Source: Bacteroidales bacterium (GTDB lineage: Bacteria; Bacteroidota; Bacteroidia; Bacteroidales; WCHB1-69). From it: DNA of 50,574 nt. The position numbers and the translations under genes were made by a program. The stretch spans positions 1 to 50,574 of the forward strand of contig JAFZZT010000008.1 in the NCBI GenBank assembly GCA_017615595.1, given 5' to 3'. Below, one piece after another: positions 25,406 to 35,400 of the stretch (the first letter of the stretch is position 1; every line of letters begins with the position of its first letter). The notes below the pieces were generated by a model, which saw only the letters and a program-made list of their open reading frames with translations, did not search any database and was not told the DNA's origin.

Positions 25406-27154
25406 ATGAAAAAAATTTACTTGCTAATGCTTCTTTGCGCGGCTGCTGCTTACACGCTGCCCGCACAAACGGTTGTCTTCTCCGACAATTTTGACAGTTA
25501 CACTGTCGGCGCGCATCTGGCACAGACCAACAGCGCCTGGACCACCTGGGACAACGCTCCCGGCACCACCCAAGACGGTGTCATCTCGTCCGCGCAGGCG
25601 GCCTCCGCGCCCAACTCTCTCTACATCACTGGCAGCAATGACCAGGTCTATCCTTTTGGTAACTATGTGAACGGACACTATTCTGTGTCTTTCAACATGT
25701 ATGTACCCTCCACCGGCAACGGCGGCTACTTCAACGTGCAGCACGTCCTGCTCACCCAATGGGCTTTCGAGTGCTACTTTGATGTGACAGGCTCGGGCAC
25801 CCTCTCCGTGGGTGGCTCCGACTACACCTTCACCTACACCCCGAACGCTTGGTTTGCCATCGTGTTTGACGTGGACCTTGACGGTGACGAGATGAGTATC
25901 ACCCTTAACAACAATGTGATTCACACCTGGCCGTTCCACTATCAGGCGGGCAGCACCAACGGCACCAACCAGCTGGCAGGCATCAACTTCTATGCCGGCG
26001 CACCCAACAACGCCTCGGGCACCTACTACATTGACGACTTCACCGTGACGGAGCTGGCAGCAGCTCAGGTGGGAGAATTTGTTGTCTCTCCCAACGAAGA
26101 TATCAATGTGTCCGCAGGCAGCGATGGTGCCAGCACGGTGATCACCGTCTCCAACCCGGGCGGCGCGGCTATCGACTACCGTGTGATGCCGACCTACTTA
26201 ATCACTACCGGTGACAACACGCCTACGGGCGCCGACACCCTGACGTATTGTGGCGAGTCTTATTCCTCCCTGGGCTTCACGGGTGGCGCCGACTGGGAGA
26301 TTGCCGCGGGATTCCCCTACACCCAGATGGCCAATCACCTGGGACGCACGCTGAACGCCATTATCGTCCATCTCGGCGCAGGTGCCGATGAAGGTGTCAC
26401 CAACGCCAAGGTGCGCGTCTATGCCACGGACGAACTCAACAGTGGTCCTGGGCACATGATCTACGAACAGAACTTCACCCCTGTTGCTGGATGGAACATT
26501 GTGGAACTCACCTACCCTGTCCTCATTGACGGTGGCGACCTCTGGATCGGCGCCTATGCCACCCAACCCGCCGATGTCTATCTCTTCTCCTTCGATGCGC
26601 TGCTGTACAACCAGTACAGCGCTTGGTTCAAGAACGGCTCCGCTTGGCGCCAGCTCGCCTCCCTCAGCTCCGAATACAACACCAACTGGTGTATCAAAGG
26701 TGTCGTGGATGGCACGCCTATGACTCCGTGGATGTCCATCACCAACGGCGAAGGCACGCTCTATCCGATGCAGAACCAGAATGTCACCATCAACTACAGC
26801 ACTGCCGGCATGGCACTCAACGAGAGCAAGAACGGCGTACTGGAGTTCTTCTCCAGCGCTTACAATAATCCCGTGGAAGTACTGAATGTCACCCTCACCT
26901 ACACCAACGTCAGCGTTGTGGAACGTCAAATCAACATCTCCGTCTATCCGAATCCTGCTGTGGAGAATCTGAACATCACCTCCGACCAGATCGAGCGCGT
27001 GGAGATCTACAACCTGAACGGACAGATGATCTATACCGGAACCTTCTCCGACAGCCATGTGACCATCCCCACGAAAGATTTCGCCGCCGGCATGTACACC
27101 GTCAAGGTGACAACTGCCAACCAGACCACCACCCACAAGGTAGTCATTCAATAA
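25406..27154 (+). CDS. T9SS type A secreted protein with lectin-like N-terminal domain
   Basis: A 582-residue protein. The start is set at 25406, where MKKIYLLMLLCAAAAYTLPAQ forms the signal peptide; an ATG two codons earlier (25400) is possible. The first domain (about 22-215) resembles concanavalin/LamG-like folds: VVFSDNFDSYTVGAHL, NAWFAIVFDVDLDGDEMSITLNNNVIHTWPF, TYYIDDFTVTE. A middle region (about 220-490) looks Ig-like. The last 75 residues are a T9SS type A tail (ISVYPNPAVENLNI, VEIYNLNGQMIYTG, FAAGMYTVKVTT). It therefore should be surface-exposed or released through the T9SS. Ligand unknown. Flanked by its own promoter and terminator. Confidence 0.88.
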   Translation: MKKIYLLMLLCAAAAYTLPAQTVVFSDNFDSYTVGAHLAQTNSAWTTWDNAPGTTQDGVISSAQAASAPNSLYITGSNDQVYPFGNYVNGHYSVSFNMYVPSTGNGGYFNVQHVLLTQWAFECYFDVTGSGTLSVGGSDYTFTYTPNAWFAIVFDVDLDGDEMSITLNNNVIHTWPFHYQAGSTNGTNQLAGINFYAGAPNNASGTYYIDDFTVTELAAAQVGEFVVSPNEDINVSAGSDGASTVITVSNPGGAAIDYRVMPTYLITTGDNTPTGADTLTYCGESYSSLGFTGGADWEIAAGFPYTQMANHLGRTLNAIIVHLGAGADEGVTNAKVRVYATDELNSGPGHMIYEQNFTPVAGWNIVELTYPVLIDGGDLWIGAYATQPADVYLFSFDALLYNQYSAWFKNGSAWRQLASLSSEYNTNWCIKGVVDGTPMTPWMSITNGEGTLYPMQNQNVTINYSTAGMALNESKNGVLEFFSSAYNNPVEVLNVTLTYTNVSVVERQINISVYPNPAVENLNITSDQIERVEIYNLNGQMIYTGTFSDSHVTIPTKDFAAGMYTVKVTTANQTTTHKVVIQ

Positions 27155-27180
27155 GAATCGCTATTTTGTCTGAAAAACAA

Positions 27181-27211
27181 AGGACGGTGCCACCAAGCAT
27201 CGTCCTTTTTT
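27181..27211. terminator. Hairpin terminator between convergent genes
   Basis: AGGACGGTGC (27181-27190) pairs with GCATCGTCCT (27197-27206), with one G-U pair, around CACCAA. It is followed by T6 on the plus strand and preceded by A-rich sequence, so it probably serves both the plus-strand T9SS gene and the minus-strand gene ending at 27256. Confidence 0.85.
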
Positions 27212-27255
27212 GATTTGTATAGTGTAAACAAGCTGAAAATCTTACGCCAGCGCGA

Positions 27256-28983
27256 CTATTCGTTCACGAGGTCGGCCACGATCTTCACCATCTCATAGAA
27301 CATCCCATGCTTCAAACCTCTCACCGCATTGAGGTTGGTGACAACCGTATTGCCTTCGAGGTAGATCACGAGATCGCTGATCGGAACATCGATACGGATA
27401 CCCGACAATGAGGCCAACGTGGCAACATCTGCACTCGCATAGACGGGGCGGTTCAGCATCTCCTCGACCGGCAGGGTCTGCGGCTTTCCACTGGGTTTTC
27501 TAATATCTTTGAAAGCTTCGGAGGTATTGGTGCAGAACAAGAAGCCATCATGCACCAGCACATAGGCAGTAGTATCATATACAATTATCGGTTCCAATTC
27601 CAATGCCTCTTCCAATGCCTCATCCGCTTCTTCTTCAGATTCAACATACACCTCTTTGTCCTCATAATCTAATCTACTAGTCAAGATCGTATATACATTC
27701 CAACCATCTTTTTCTTCATGAAGCAGGCTCTTGCGACCCGACAAAGAATCACCCGATGCCGCCGCATACATCATGCCCATCAATGCATAGTAATTCATCT
27801 CTTTCAACTCTTCCGACTCCATAAATTCCTCATCTTCGGACTGACTCAAATACTTCTCATACATCTCTTTCGCCGCATGGTAAGTAGAGTCTTTGATCCG
27901 GTTGCTCTCCTGCACATATAACTCAAGCGAGCCCAGGACAGCCTGACTTTCATCCAGCATCGTGACAAACAGCACATTATCAGCATTGTACCGAACCAGG
28001 AAGGAATTGTTCACAAAGCTGGCCATCGGTTGGAAAGACGGGAAGGCTGACATCACCGGAGACATCATATCCCCGATTCCCTGCACATTGCAGGTCATAA
28101 TGGCCAAGGGAGCGGGGCCGGCATAGGGCAGCAGTTTTTCCAGCTGTTTGCTATTCAGACGGTCTTCCTCAATAAGGATGGGGGCCATCTGTTCTTCCCC
28201 TTCAAAGATCTCCATCACCGAAGTCATGGTGTTCTTGCGAACCTCACCCCGTGTGAACGTCTTGATATTCATTTGTCTCAGGGCATCTTTATAGTCCGAG
28301 ACACCCAGTTTGGCAGCAACGTTGAAGAACTGTTTGGTATTGGGGCTCTCGGGGGAGTAATAGACATAGGAGGACATGTGGTTTTCCACAAAATACTTGC
28401 CCTCCGGACTTTGCAGGAATCCAGATTGGAAAAGCTCGTCACAGCGTTGTTTCGCCATGTCTTTTACAGGCAATACCTCCACATTGTAATTCTCCACATA
28501 CAAGAAGGCAAAAGCCATGTCGGACGTACAGAAAAGATGGACCGACAATCCAGTCTCCTCGTACGCACAGTAGCGTACTGCCTTCCCGCCAATCTTCATC
28601 GACTCGAACGGGATTTTCTGTTTGGCTAGGCTATTCAACATCTTCTCGAACTTCGCCTCGTTGTTCAGCGGGAGCATAATAATGTTGGCGTCACAATAGG
28701 CCATCGCAGCGGTAAAGTCCACCCCGAGCTTGTCATCCTTGTTGATCCAGCTCTTCATGAGGGTTTTCACGAATTTAGACTTTTTATAGAAGGCATTCAG
28801 CACATGGTCTTTATCCAGCGCTTGCAGTTCAAAATTCTTCGCCATGCTATCTAGATGCAGCACCGACAGGGAATAGCACTCATTGGGCACATAGTTGAGC
28901 GCGCGCAGGCTTTGCGGCACCTGGGCATTGGTGAACATGAACAAACTAACGATTAGGGAAATCAAAAAAAACTGTCTTTTCAT
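27256..28983 (-). CDS. Secreted protein of unknown function (possibly DUF4836-like)
   Basis: A 575-residue protein. The start is set at 28983 because it begins a standard signal peptide (MKRQFFLISLIVSLFMFTNAQ) and lies just after a -7 box; an ATG at 29004 would sit inside that box. The mature part opens with VPNECYSLSVLHLDSMAKNFEL and has repeated hydrophobic/acidic segments, an acidic stretch (DYEDKEVYVESEEEADEALEEALELEP, about 470) and a late VISDLVIYLEGNTVV-like strand region. The layout loosely recalls DUF4836 proteins of Bacteroidales, but I see no decisive motif. There is no T9SS tail, no lipobox and no further membrane helix, so it is probably periplasmic. Single-gene transcript. Confidence 0.75.
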   Translation of the reverse strand: MKRQFFLISLIVSLFMFTNAQVPQSLRALNYVPNECYSLSVLHLDSMAKNFELQALDKDHVLNAFYKKSKFVKTLMKSWINKDDKLGVDFTAAMAYCDANIIMLPLNNEAKFEKMLNSLAKQKIPFESMKIGGKAVRYCAYEETGLSVHLFCTSDMAFAFLYVENYNVEVLPVKDMAKQRCDELFQSGFLQSPEGKYFVENHMSSYVYYSPESPNTKQFFNVAAKLGVSDYKDALRQMNIKTFTRGEVRKNTMTSVMEIFEGEEQMAPILIEEDRLNSKQLEKLLPYAGPAPLAIMTCNVQGIGDMMSPVMSAFPSFQPMASFVNNSFLVRYNADNVLFVTMLDESQAVLGSLELYVQESNRIKDSTYHAAKEMYEKYLSQSEDEEFMESEELKEMNYYALMGMMYAAASGDSLSGRKSLLHEEKDGWNVYTILTSRLDYEDKEVYVESEEEADEALEEALELEPIIVYDTTAYVLVHDGFLFCTNTSEAFKDIRKPSGKPQTLPVEEMLNRPVYASADVATLASLSGIRIDVPISDLVIYLEGNTVVTNLNAVRGLKHGMFYEMVKIVADLVNE

Positions 28984-29001
28984 CTTTGTCAAAATTTGCG
29001 G

Positions 29002-29009
29002 CAAAGATA
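29002..29009 (-). promoter_or_regulatory. Probable -7 box for the 575-residue secreted protein
   Basis: On the minus strand it reads TATCTTTG, matching TAnnTTTG, with a short leader to the ATG at 28983. Nineteen bases further upstream, where a -33 element is expected, lies a homopolymer of nine C (29029-29037; G on the coding strand). Confidence 0.55.
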
Positions 29010-29028
29010 TTGTTTTTTCTCATATCCA

Positions 29029-29037
29029 CCCCCCCCC
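29029..29037. repeat. C9 homopolymer tract
   Basis: A run of nine C followed by G and seven A, in the -33 region of the minus-strand promoter. Such tracts can slip during replication; whether this one varies cannot be told from one sequence. Confidence 0.8.
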
Positions 29038-29163
29038 GAAAAAAAGTTGATTTGTTGAAGTGTTTATTTGTTGATTTGAGGTGCGACGGCATTTCATGCA
29101 CAAAGTCTGCCCTGGCCGAGCACAACGGGGAAAAAGATCTGCGAATATCTGCGTGAATTCATT

Positions 29164-29326
29164 ACCGCAAAGGCGCAAAGGACGCTAAGAGTGTTGATTT
29201 GTTGAGAAAGGGTGCCCCCGGGGGTCAGCTCTGTCCGAAAAATTATCTGCGTAATATTTTCACCGCAAAGGCGCAAAGGACGCTAAGAGTGTTGATTTGT
29301 TGAAAAAGGGTGCCCCCGGGGGTCAG
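29164..29326. repeat. Two copies of a 65-bp block, 98 bp apart
   Basis: Copies at 29164-29228 and 29262-29326 differ at one base (GAGAAA versus GAAAAA). Each runs from ACCGCAAAGGCGCAAAGGAC through a GTTGATTTGTTGA word to the palindromic GGGTGCCCCCGGGGGTCAG. The sequence before each copy is also related (ATCTGCGTGAATTC and ATCTGCGTAATATT), giving a degenerate 98-bp period. The rest of the 463-bp spacer 28984-29446 holds the GTTGATTT words near 29046-29080, the AACTGACAACTGATAACTGACAACT words at 29350-29375 and a terminator. No gene is supported in it. Confidence 0.88.
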
Positions 29327-29375
29327 AGTCATTGTCTGGGTTCAAGTTTCAACTGACAACTGATAACTGACAACT

Positions 29376-29415
29376 AAAAAAGGACGCCAGTCCCCATTCT
29401 GGAACCAGCGTCCTT
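29376..29415 (-). terminator. Terminator of the 2283-residue gene
   Basis: On the minus strand AAGGACGC pairs with GCGTCCTT, extended by G-U pairs into CTGG/CCAG-like sequence, and ends in T6. It lies 32-71 bases after the stop. A near copy follows the 2622-residue gene at 40942-40980. Confidence 0.85.
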
Positions 29416-29446
29416 ACAGCTAATAGCTAATGGCCAACAGCAGCGG

Positions 29447-32400
29447 CTATCTCTTCACAAAGTTCTTCGTCACCACGCCATTGTCTGTCGTGACACGCAC
29501 ATAGTACATGCCGTTAGACAGATCGCTGACGTTGATGCGCAACGGATTCTCCGTGGAGACAATCGTGTTGATCAACTGGCCATAGACGTTATAGACCTCC
29601 ACGCCCGTGATCATGATGTTGGCGTCGCTCACCTCCACAGCAATCATCTCCGTGGCCGGGTTCGGGTAGAGGTTGACAGCTTTGGCGAGATGGTCTTCCA
29701 CGCCAGTACCCTGTGCCACCGCCACCAACATATTGGACCAGTCGCTGACCACGCCATCCGCGCAGACAGCCTGCACGCGCAACTCATAGGTGGAATAGGC
29801 CTCCAAGCCAGCCGAGATGGTGACGAGAGTGTTATTCACCACTATGGTTGTCCAAGCCTCAGTGCCTTGGAGTCGATATTGCAGGTTCCACTGACTGGCA
29901 CCGGCGTTGTCGGTCCACTGCACAAAGAGGTATCCAGGAGCTTTGTCAATAACCCCACCAGTTTCCTGCAGGTTCGTGGGGGCCGGGCAATCTATGACGC
30001 TCGTGGCAAAAGGAATCTCTTCGCCATAGAGGACTACTTCATTCGCCAAGATAAAGGCGCGGCACACATAGTTGGTACCCGGCGTGAGGTTAGACAGTGT
30101 ATGGGTGATCGTATTGCTCTGGGTGGTCAGGTTCACCGTGGTGTAGGTCTCGCTGGCGGCGAGTTTCCACTGGAAACCACGGGCCGTAATGGGCACGTTG
30201 TTAGGGTTGACGATGGTTCCATTCAGCACGGCAGTGGTCTCCGTGACCGGGCCGACCGCCTCCGTCACCACCGACAAAGCGGGGGCTCCGGTGATGGGCT
30301 CCAGCGTCAGATCATCAATATTCAGCCACTGGCACGACACGACCGTCTCAAACCGCAGGGCCGGATAGCCGGCGACACCTTGATAGCCATCCAGATCCAG
30401 CGTGTATTCCTGATGACTACCACCGGCGGCACCGATGATGTCAGCCGTATCGACAGCCACAAAAGTGGAATCGGCAGACAAGTCGGTGATCACGCCGCCA
30501 ATCACCCGCACATGCCATGTAGCATAATTGCCCGAGTTCATGGCGAAGAATCGCATGCGCAGGGTATTGACCGGATACAACAGGGTGTCCACCTCTGGCA
30601 AGACGATGGTCGTGACGGGATCGTTGTTATACAGCCGCAGGGAATGATATCCACTATGGGCATAGTCGTTCATGATCTTCGGTCCGCTGCTGGATGGATT
30701 CAACGCGCTCCAGCAGACGGGCAGCTGCGTTGCCGTCACATAGCTCTCGAAATCCCACGTCACCGGCAACTGGCTCAGGATGTCGCACTCGGTCGTGAAG
30801 GTGGCTATGGTCATACTCTGCGACTCGCTATTGTCGGGGCAGATGCCAGACGCATACCACTGATACACGGTGCCAGGGGTGAGGCCGGTAAGAGTGATGG
30901 TGTTGGCCGCATTGAAATCGACATTGGGCACCTGGATGAATGCGCTGTCGCCATAAACTCTGTAATAGAGATTATACGACGGGGTGGCACCATTCCAGGT
31001 CACCTCCACGCTGGTCGGGGTGGGATTCAAGGAGAGCAGACCTGTGGGACTGGGACATGCAGGGATATATCCCAAGACCACATCATCCACATAGATGGCG
31101 TTGGTGGCGATGTTCTTGAAGGCCACATAGCGGCCGCTGCCCGTATAGACATTCAACGGCACCTGATAATACTCGTAAGTGGATGTCAACGTAACCGTAT
31201 CTACAGGCACGAAAGTGGAGGCATCGTCAGGATTGTTCATCACGCCTACTAAGAGCTTATATCCATTGCCTTTGGCATGGAAGGAGATCTGGGTGGCATT
31301 CAAGCTGATCACCGTTTCGTCCACCGGTGGAAGTGCCACAGTGTTGGGATTATTGAAGTAGAGGCTGTGTTCACCGCTATAGGCGGTAGTGGTAGTGTTC
31401 ACATACGGGTAGGTGGCATGGCTCGGTCCTTTGGTCCAGCATGTCGGCACCTGATTGCTTCCAGAAGGGATGGACTCGAAGTCGCAGAAGAACGGCAGCG
31501 CGCTTATGCCTTCGCAAGAGGTGGAGAAGGTGGTGCTCACCCACATGCTGGTGTCATCGACGCAATCGGTGGCCACACGCAGCTGATACATGGTGTTTGG
31601 TGTCAGGCCCGTCAAGGTGGCGCTGGTGTCCGTAGCATTCAAGGTCTCCACAGTCGGACCGTCCCAGTTCGCCCCATAGGGAGCGTATTGCAGGATGAAA
31701 GAGGAGGCGTACTCGGGCATATTCCATGCCACATCGGCGGTGGTGGCGTGGATGTCCGTCAAGGTGACAGCCGTAGGTTTCTTGCAGCTCTCGGCCTTCA
31801 CCTTCAAATTGGTGATGACCGGTCCGGGCTGCGTGCCGCCAGACAAATCATTGCGCCATCCGAAGACCAACTTGGCTTCCGAAAAGGCATTAGGGTTCTG
31901 CACAGGATTGTTCACCAAGAACTCCACATGAATGGTATTCCCATTAGTGAGATTGATGATGTAAGGATAGGAGGTCGAGGTAGAGGTTTGGCCAAAGTAA
32001 GGCGAGAAGTTGAAGGCGTATGTCTGGTAGGTTTTATCGGTCCATGTCTGGGTGGCCGTACCGACAGGATACTCCTGTGTGACAGGCGCAAAGAAGACCT
32101 TCAGATAGTCGTAGGTGCTTTCGCCGCCACAGAGCACATCAAAGGAGATGACAAAGGAGGAGGCGTCGCCTACCAGGAAATGTTTCTCAGCGGTAACTGA
32201 AGAAGCGGCACTCGTAATCGCATAGCCAGGAGCAGTGCCATCGCCAGTGGCCACGAACAATCCGTTTGTATTGGCATCCACCACGCCCTTAGTCCAGAAA
32301 TTGACGCAAGCGCCGCTGTTGACAAGCCATCCGTCTGCAGCGGAGAAGTCGGCCGTATAGGGCAGTCCTTGGACAATCATCGGAGTGGAGAACTGGACAG

Positions 32401-35400
32401 AAGCCAGATGGCTGTCATCGCTGCCGCAGAGGGTAGTCACCTCCAGCGTGTAGTTGGTAGCCTGGTAGATATTGTTGAAGGTGTAGAAGGTGTCGGTAGT
32501 GGTATATTGCTGGCCGTTGAGGTTCAGCAGATAGGAGGTGCTCACCGCCACTGGCGACCAGGAGACGGTGGCTGACTCGGCAGAGACATCCACGACTGTC
32601 AGGTTAGTCACCGTAGGACAGTCGTCGTAGTCCACCTCGATGTCATCCACGAACCAATACCAACCTGTAGAGGTAGATCGGTGGCGCATGGCGATGCGAG
32701 CGCCGGCAGGCGCGTCTGCATAGGTGACGAGTTTCTGCTGATATGCGTTGTCGAAGTCGGCATAATTGTAGGTCTGGACAGCCACAAACGTGGCGATGTC
32801 GTTCACATCCGTGATATATCCCACATCGAAATTGCCGGGGAAGGACGAGGTGCCTTCTGGGCGGGTCTGGAACTGCAGGTACAGCTCGCTGATCTCGGCA
32901 GGGAACGGCGGCAACACCACGATATTATTGGTGGTGGACCCCGAGAATCTCAGGGCGGTGGAGTCGTAGAGATAGTTGCCAGACGTGACATACTGCGCGC
33001 TGCCCGCGCCCCGGTGGAGCCATCCTATCGGCAGCGGATCAGATGTGGTGAAGGTGTTGAAGTTCTGATAGTACGGCAGCGAGTCAAACGGAGTGGAGAA
33101 GTAGAGGATGAGATAGTTGCTGGTGTTGTTGCTGTCACAGAGCGTCCGCACGCGCGCGACATAGTCGGTCAGCACCTCCACGCCATGGGCTGTATAGGTG
33201 TTGGTGGTCACGATGGCGGTATCCACGCCTTCCAGGATGAACTCATAGCCCGCGGCACCCGAGATGGCATCCCAGGTAAAGGTGGCCTGCCCGCCGCCAA
33301 TCTGGGAGACAGTCATCGTCTGCGGCTTGGAGCAGCTGTTCTCCCGCACCTCAATATCGTCGATGCAGATAAAGGCCGACGTGCCCGTACAACGAGCCCT
33401 GAGGGCGATATAGGTGCCTTGTCCAGTGTAGGCGGCAAAAGGCACGTCAAACTCCTCCCACACGGAAGTGGCCACAGGCTCGCAACTCTCAATCAGCGTG
33501 AAGGTGCTGGTGTCAGTGGGATCTGTCATCACGCCCACCTCTATGAGCGGGGAGGCCGTCTCACGATAGACCCAGAAGTCAATCAGCAGGTCAGACAGGT
33601 CCGCAATCTGCGGCAGGATGGCATACTGCACGGCATTGCCTGCTCCCGGATAGTAGTAGAAGGTGTTGCCCACACCCGGAATCCGCATGTACTGGTTCTT
33701 GGGATATGGCCCGACAGGATATTCCGGATTATAGCTCAGACGGCTCCAGCAAGGGTTGATGAGGGCGTTGGCATTGTAGGCGTACATGTCGAAGTCCTCT
33801 ATGAAGGGCAGATCCTGATGGGTGAGGATGGCGCAGGCAGTGCTGAAGGTGGCCGTCTCCGGAGTGGTGATATCCGTATCGCAGATGGTGCTCACCGCCA
33901 CATCATAGACCGTTCCCTTCATCAAGTTGGAGAGCGTATAGCTATTGCCCGTCATCTCTACCGTGTCGGAGCCATAGACAGATGACCACACCAACTGATA
34001 GTGTCCAGTATTGAGGGCATCGGAGACGTGAACCTGCGCGGTGTTGGTCGTGATACTATCGACTGTCACCGTGCTGGGACGCACGCACCCTGTATTGAGG
34101 CTGATGGTGATGTCATCCACGAGAATATACTTTCCGGAGGTGATGCTGCGGGCGCGGAAGGCCACATAGCCGGTCGTGCCCGTATAGCTGCTGAGCGGCA
34201 CCTCGAAGTTAGACCAGTCACTGCTGCCCGCCACGGAGCCGTAAGAGCCTATCAGCTGGAAGGAAGCGGTGTCCGTGGGACTGCTCATCACACCGAGGTC
34301 CAAGACCACATCGGAACTGCCGCGCTTGGTGTAGAAGTTGACCGACAGGCCACTGGCACTCTCGACACCCTGCATCACCAGATACTGGCGGTCTGTCTCC
34401 GACTGCGGCAGGAAGTAGATCATCTTGCCCGTCACGGCACTCCAGTCCGTGCCCGTGAAGATGGTCGGATAGGTGGCATTGTTGGGCGAGATGCGGGTAA
34501 GGCAAGGACTCAGCGCCGCCGTGTTGGCGTATGCTTCAAAATTCTCCACGTAAGGAAGATCTGCGTAGGTCAGCACACCACAGGCAGTATGGAAGGTGGA
34601 CACGTTACTCGTCTTGATGACACCACTGCAATAGGCCTCCACATACCAGTCGTATTCCGTGTCTTGTGTCAAGCCCGTCAGCAAGTAAGGATAGGTGACG
34701 TTCTGGACCATGGTATAGACAGAGTCTGCCGCAGGTTTGTAGTACAGTGTGAAGTCGTTGCCATTGGCAAACCATGTCAGCAGAGCTTCCGTTTGGGTAG
34801 GCGATGCCGACAGGAAAGTGGGAGTGGAACAGGAAGGTATCGTCTCCAGAGTCAGATTGTCAACCCGGATAATGGAGGAGCTGTTTGACTTCAGGACAAC
34901 ATGCGCCCCCGATCCTGCATAATTGAGAAATGGAATTTCATAATACTGATATTCTGTCGTCATCGGTATGCTCTCCACGAGGGTGAAGGTGGAGGGATCT
35001 GTCGGGTCGGTCATCACACCCACCTGCAAAGGATTGTTCAAAATGTTGGAGTAGGCATAGAAGGTAAGCTGGGAATTCTGCAGAATGATGCTGGATGTGT
35101 CAATGGGTGGCAGTGAGGCATAGTTGGCCGTGGACATAAAGAGCAAGGCATTGCTACCTGCATAGGCAGAGGACGAAGTTGACGAAACATAGGGATAGGA
35201 GGCATGGTTCACGCCTCGTATCCAGCAATTAGGCAGGGGGTTGCTGCCTGACGGGACAGTCTCAAAATCACAATAGTAGGGAAGCTGTGTCATGGCAGTA
35301 CAATAGGTGGAGAAGGTAGCCTTTTTCCAATAGCTCTTCTCATCGCCGCAATCTGAACGCACATACAGGTAATAGGTGGTGCTGGGTTGCAGGTTAGAGA

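Noticed and set aside
29029..29045. C9/A7 homopolymers as an assembly error
   Set aside because: This cannot be excluded, but they lie in a spacer and affect no reading frame, so I kept the tract as a feature and flagged the need for raw-read inspection.
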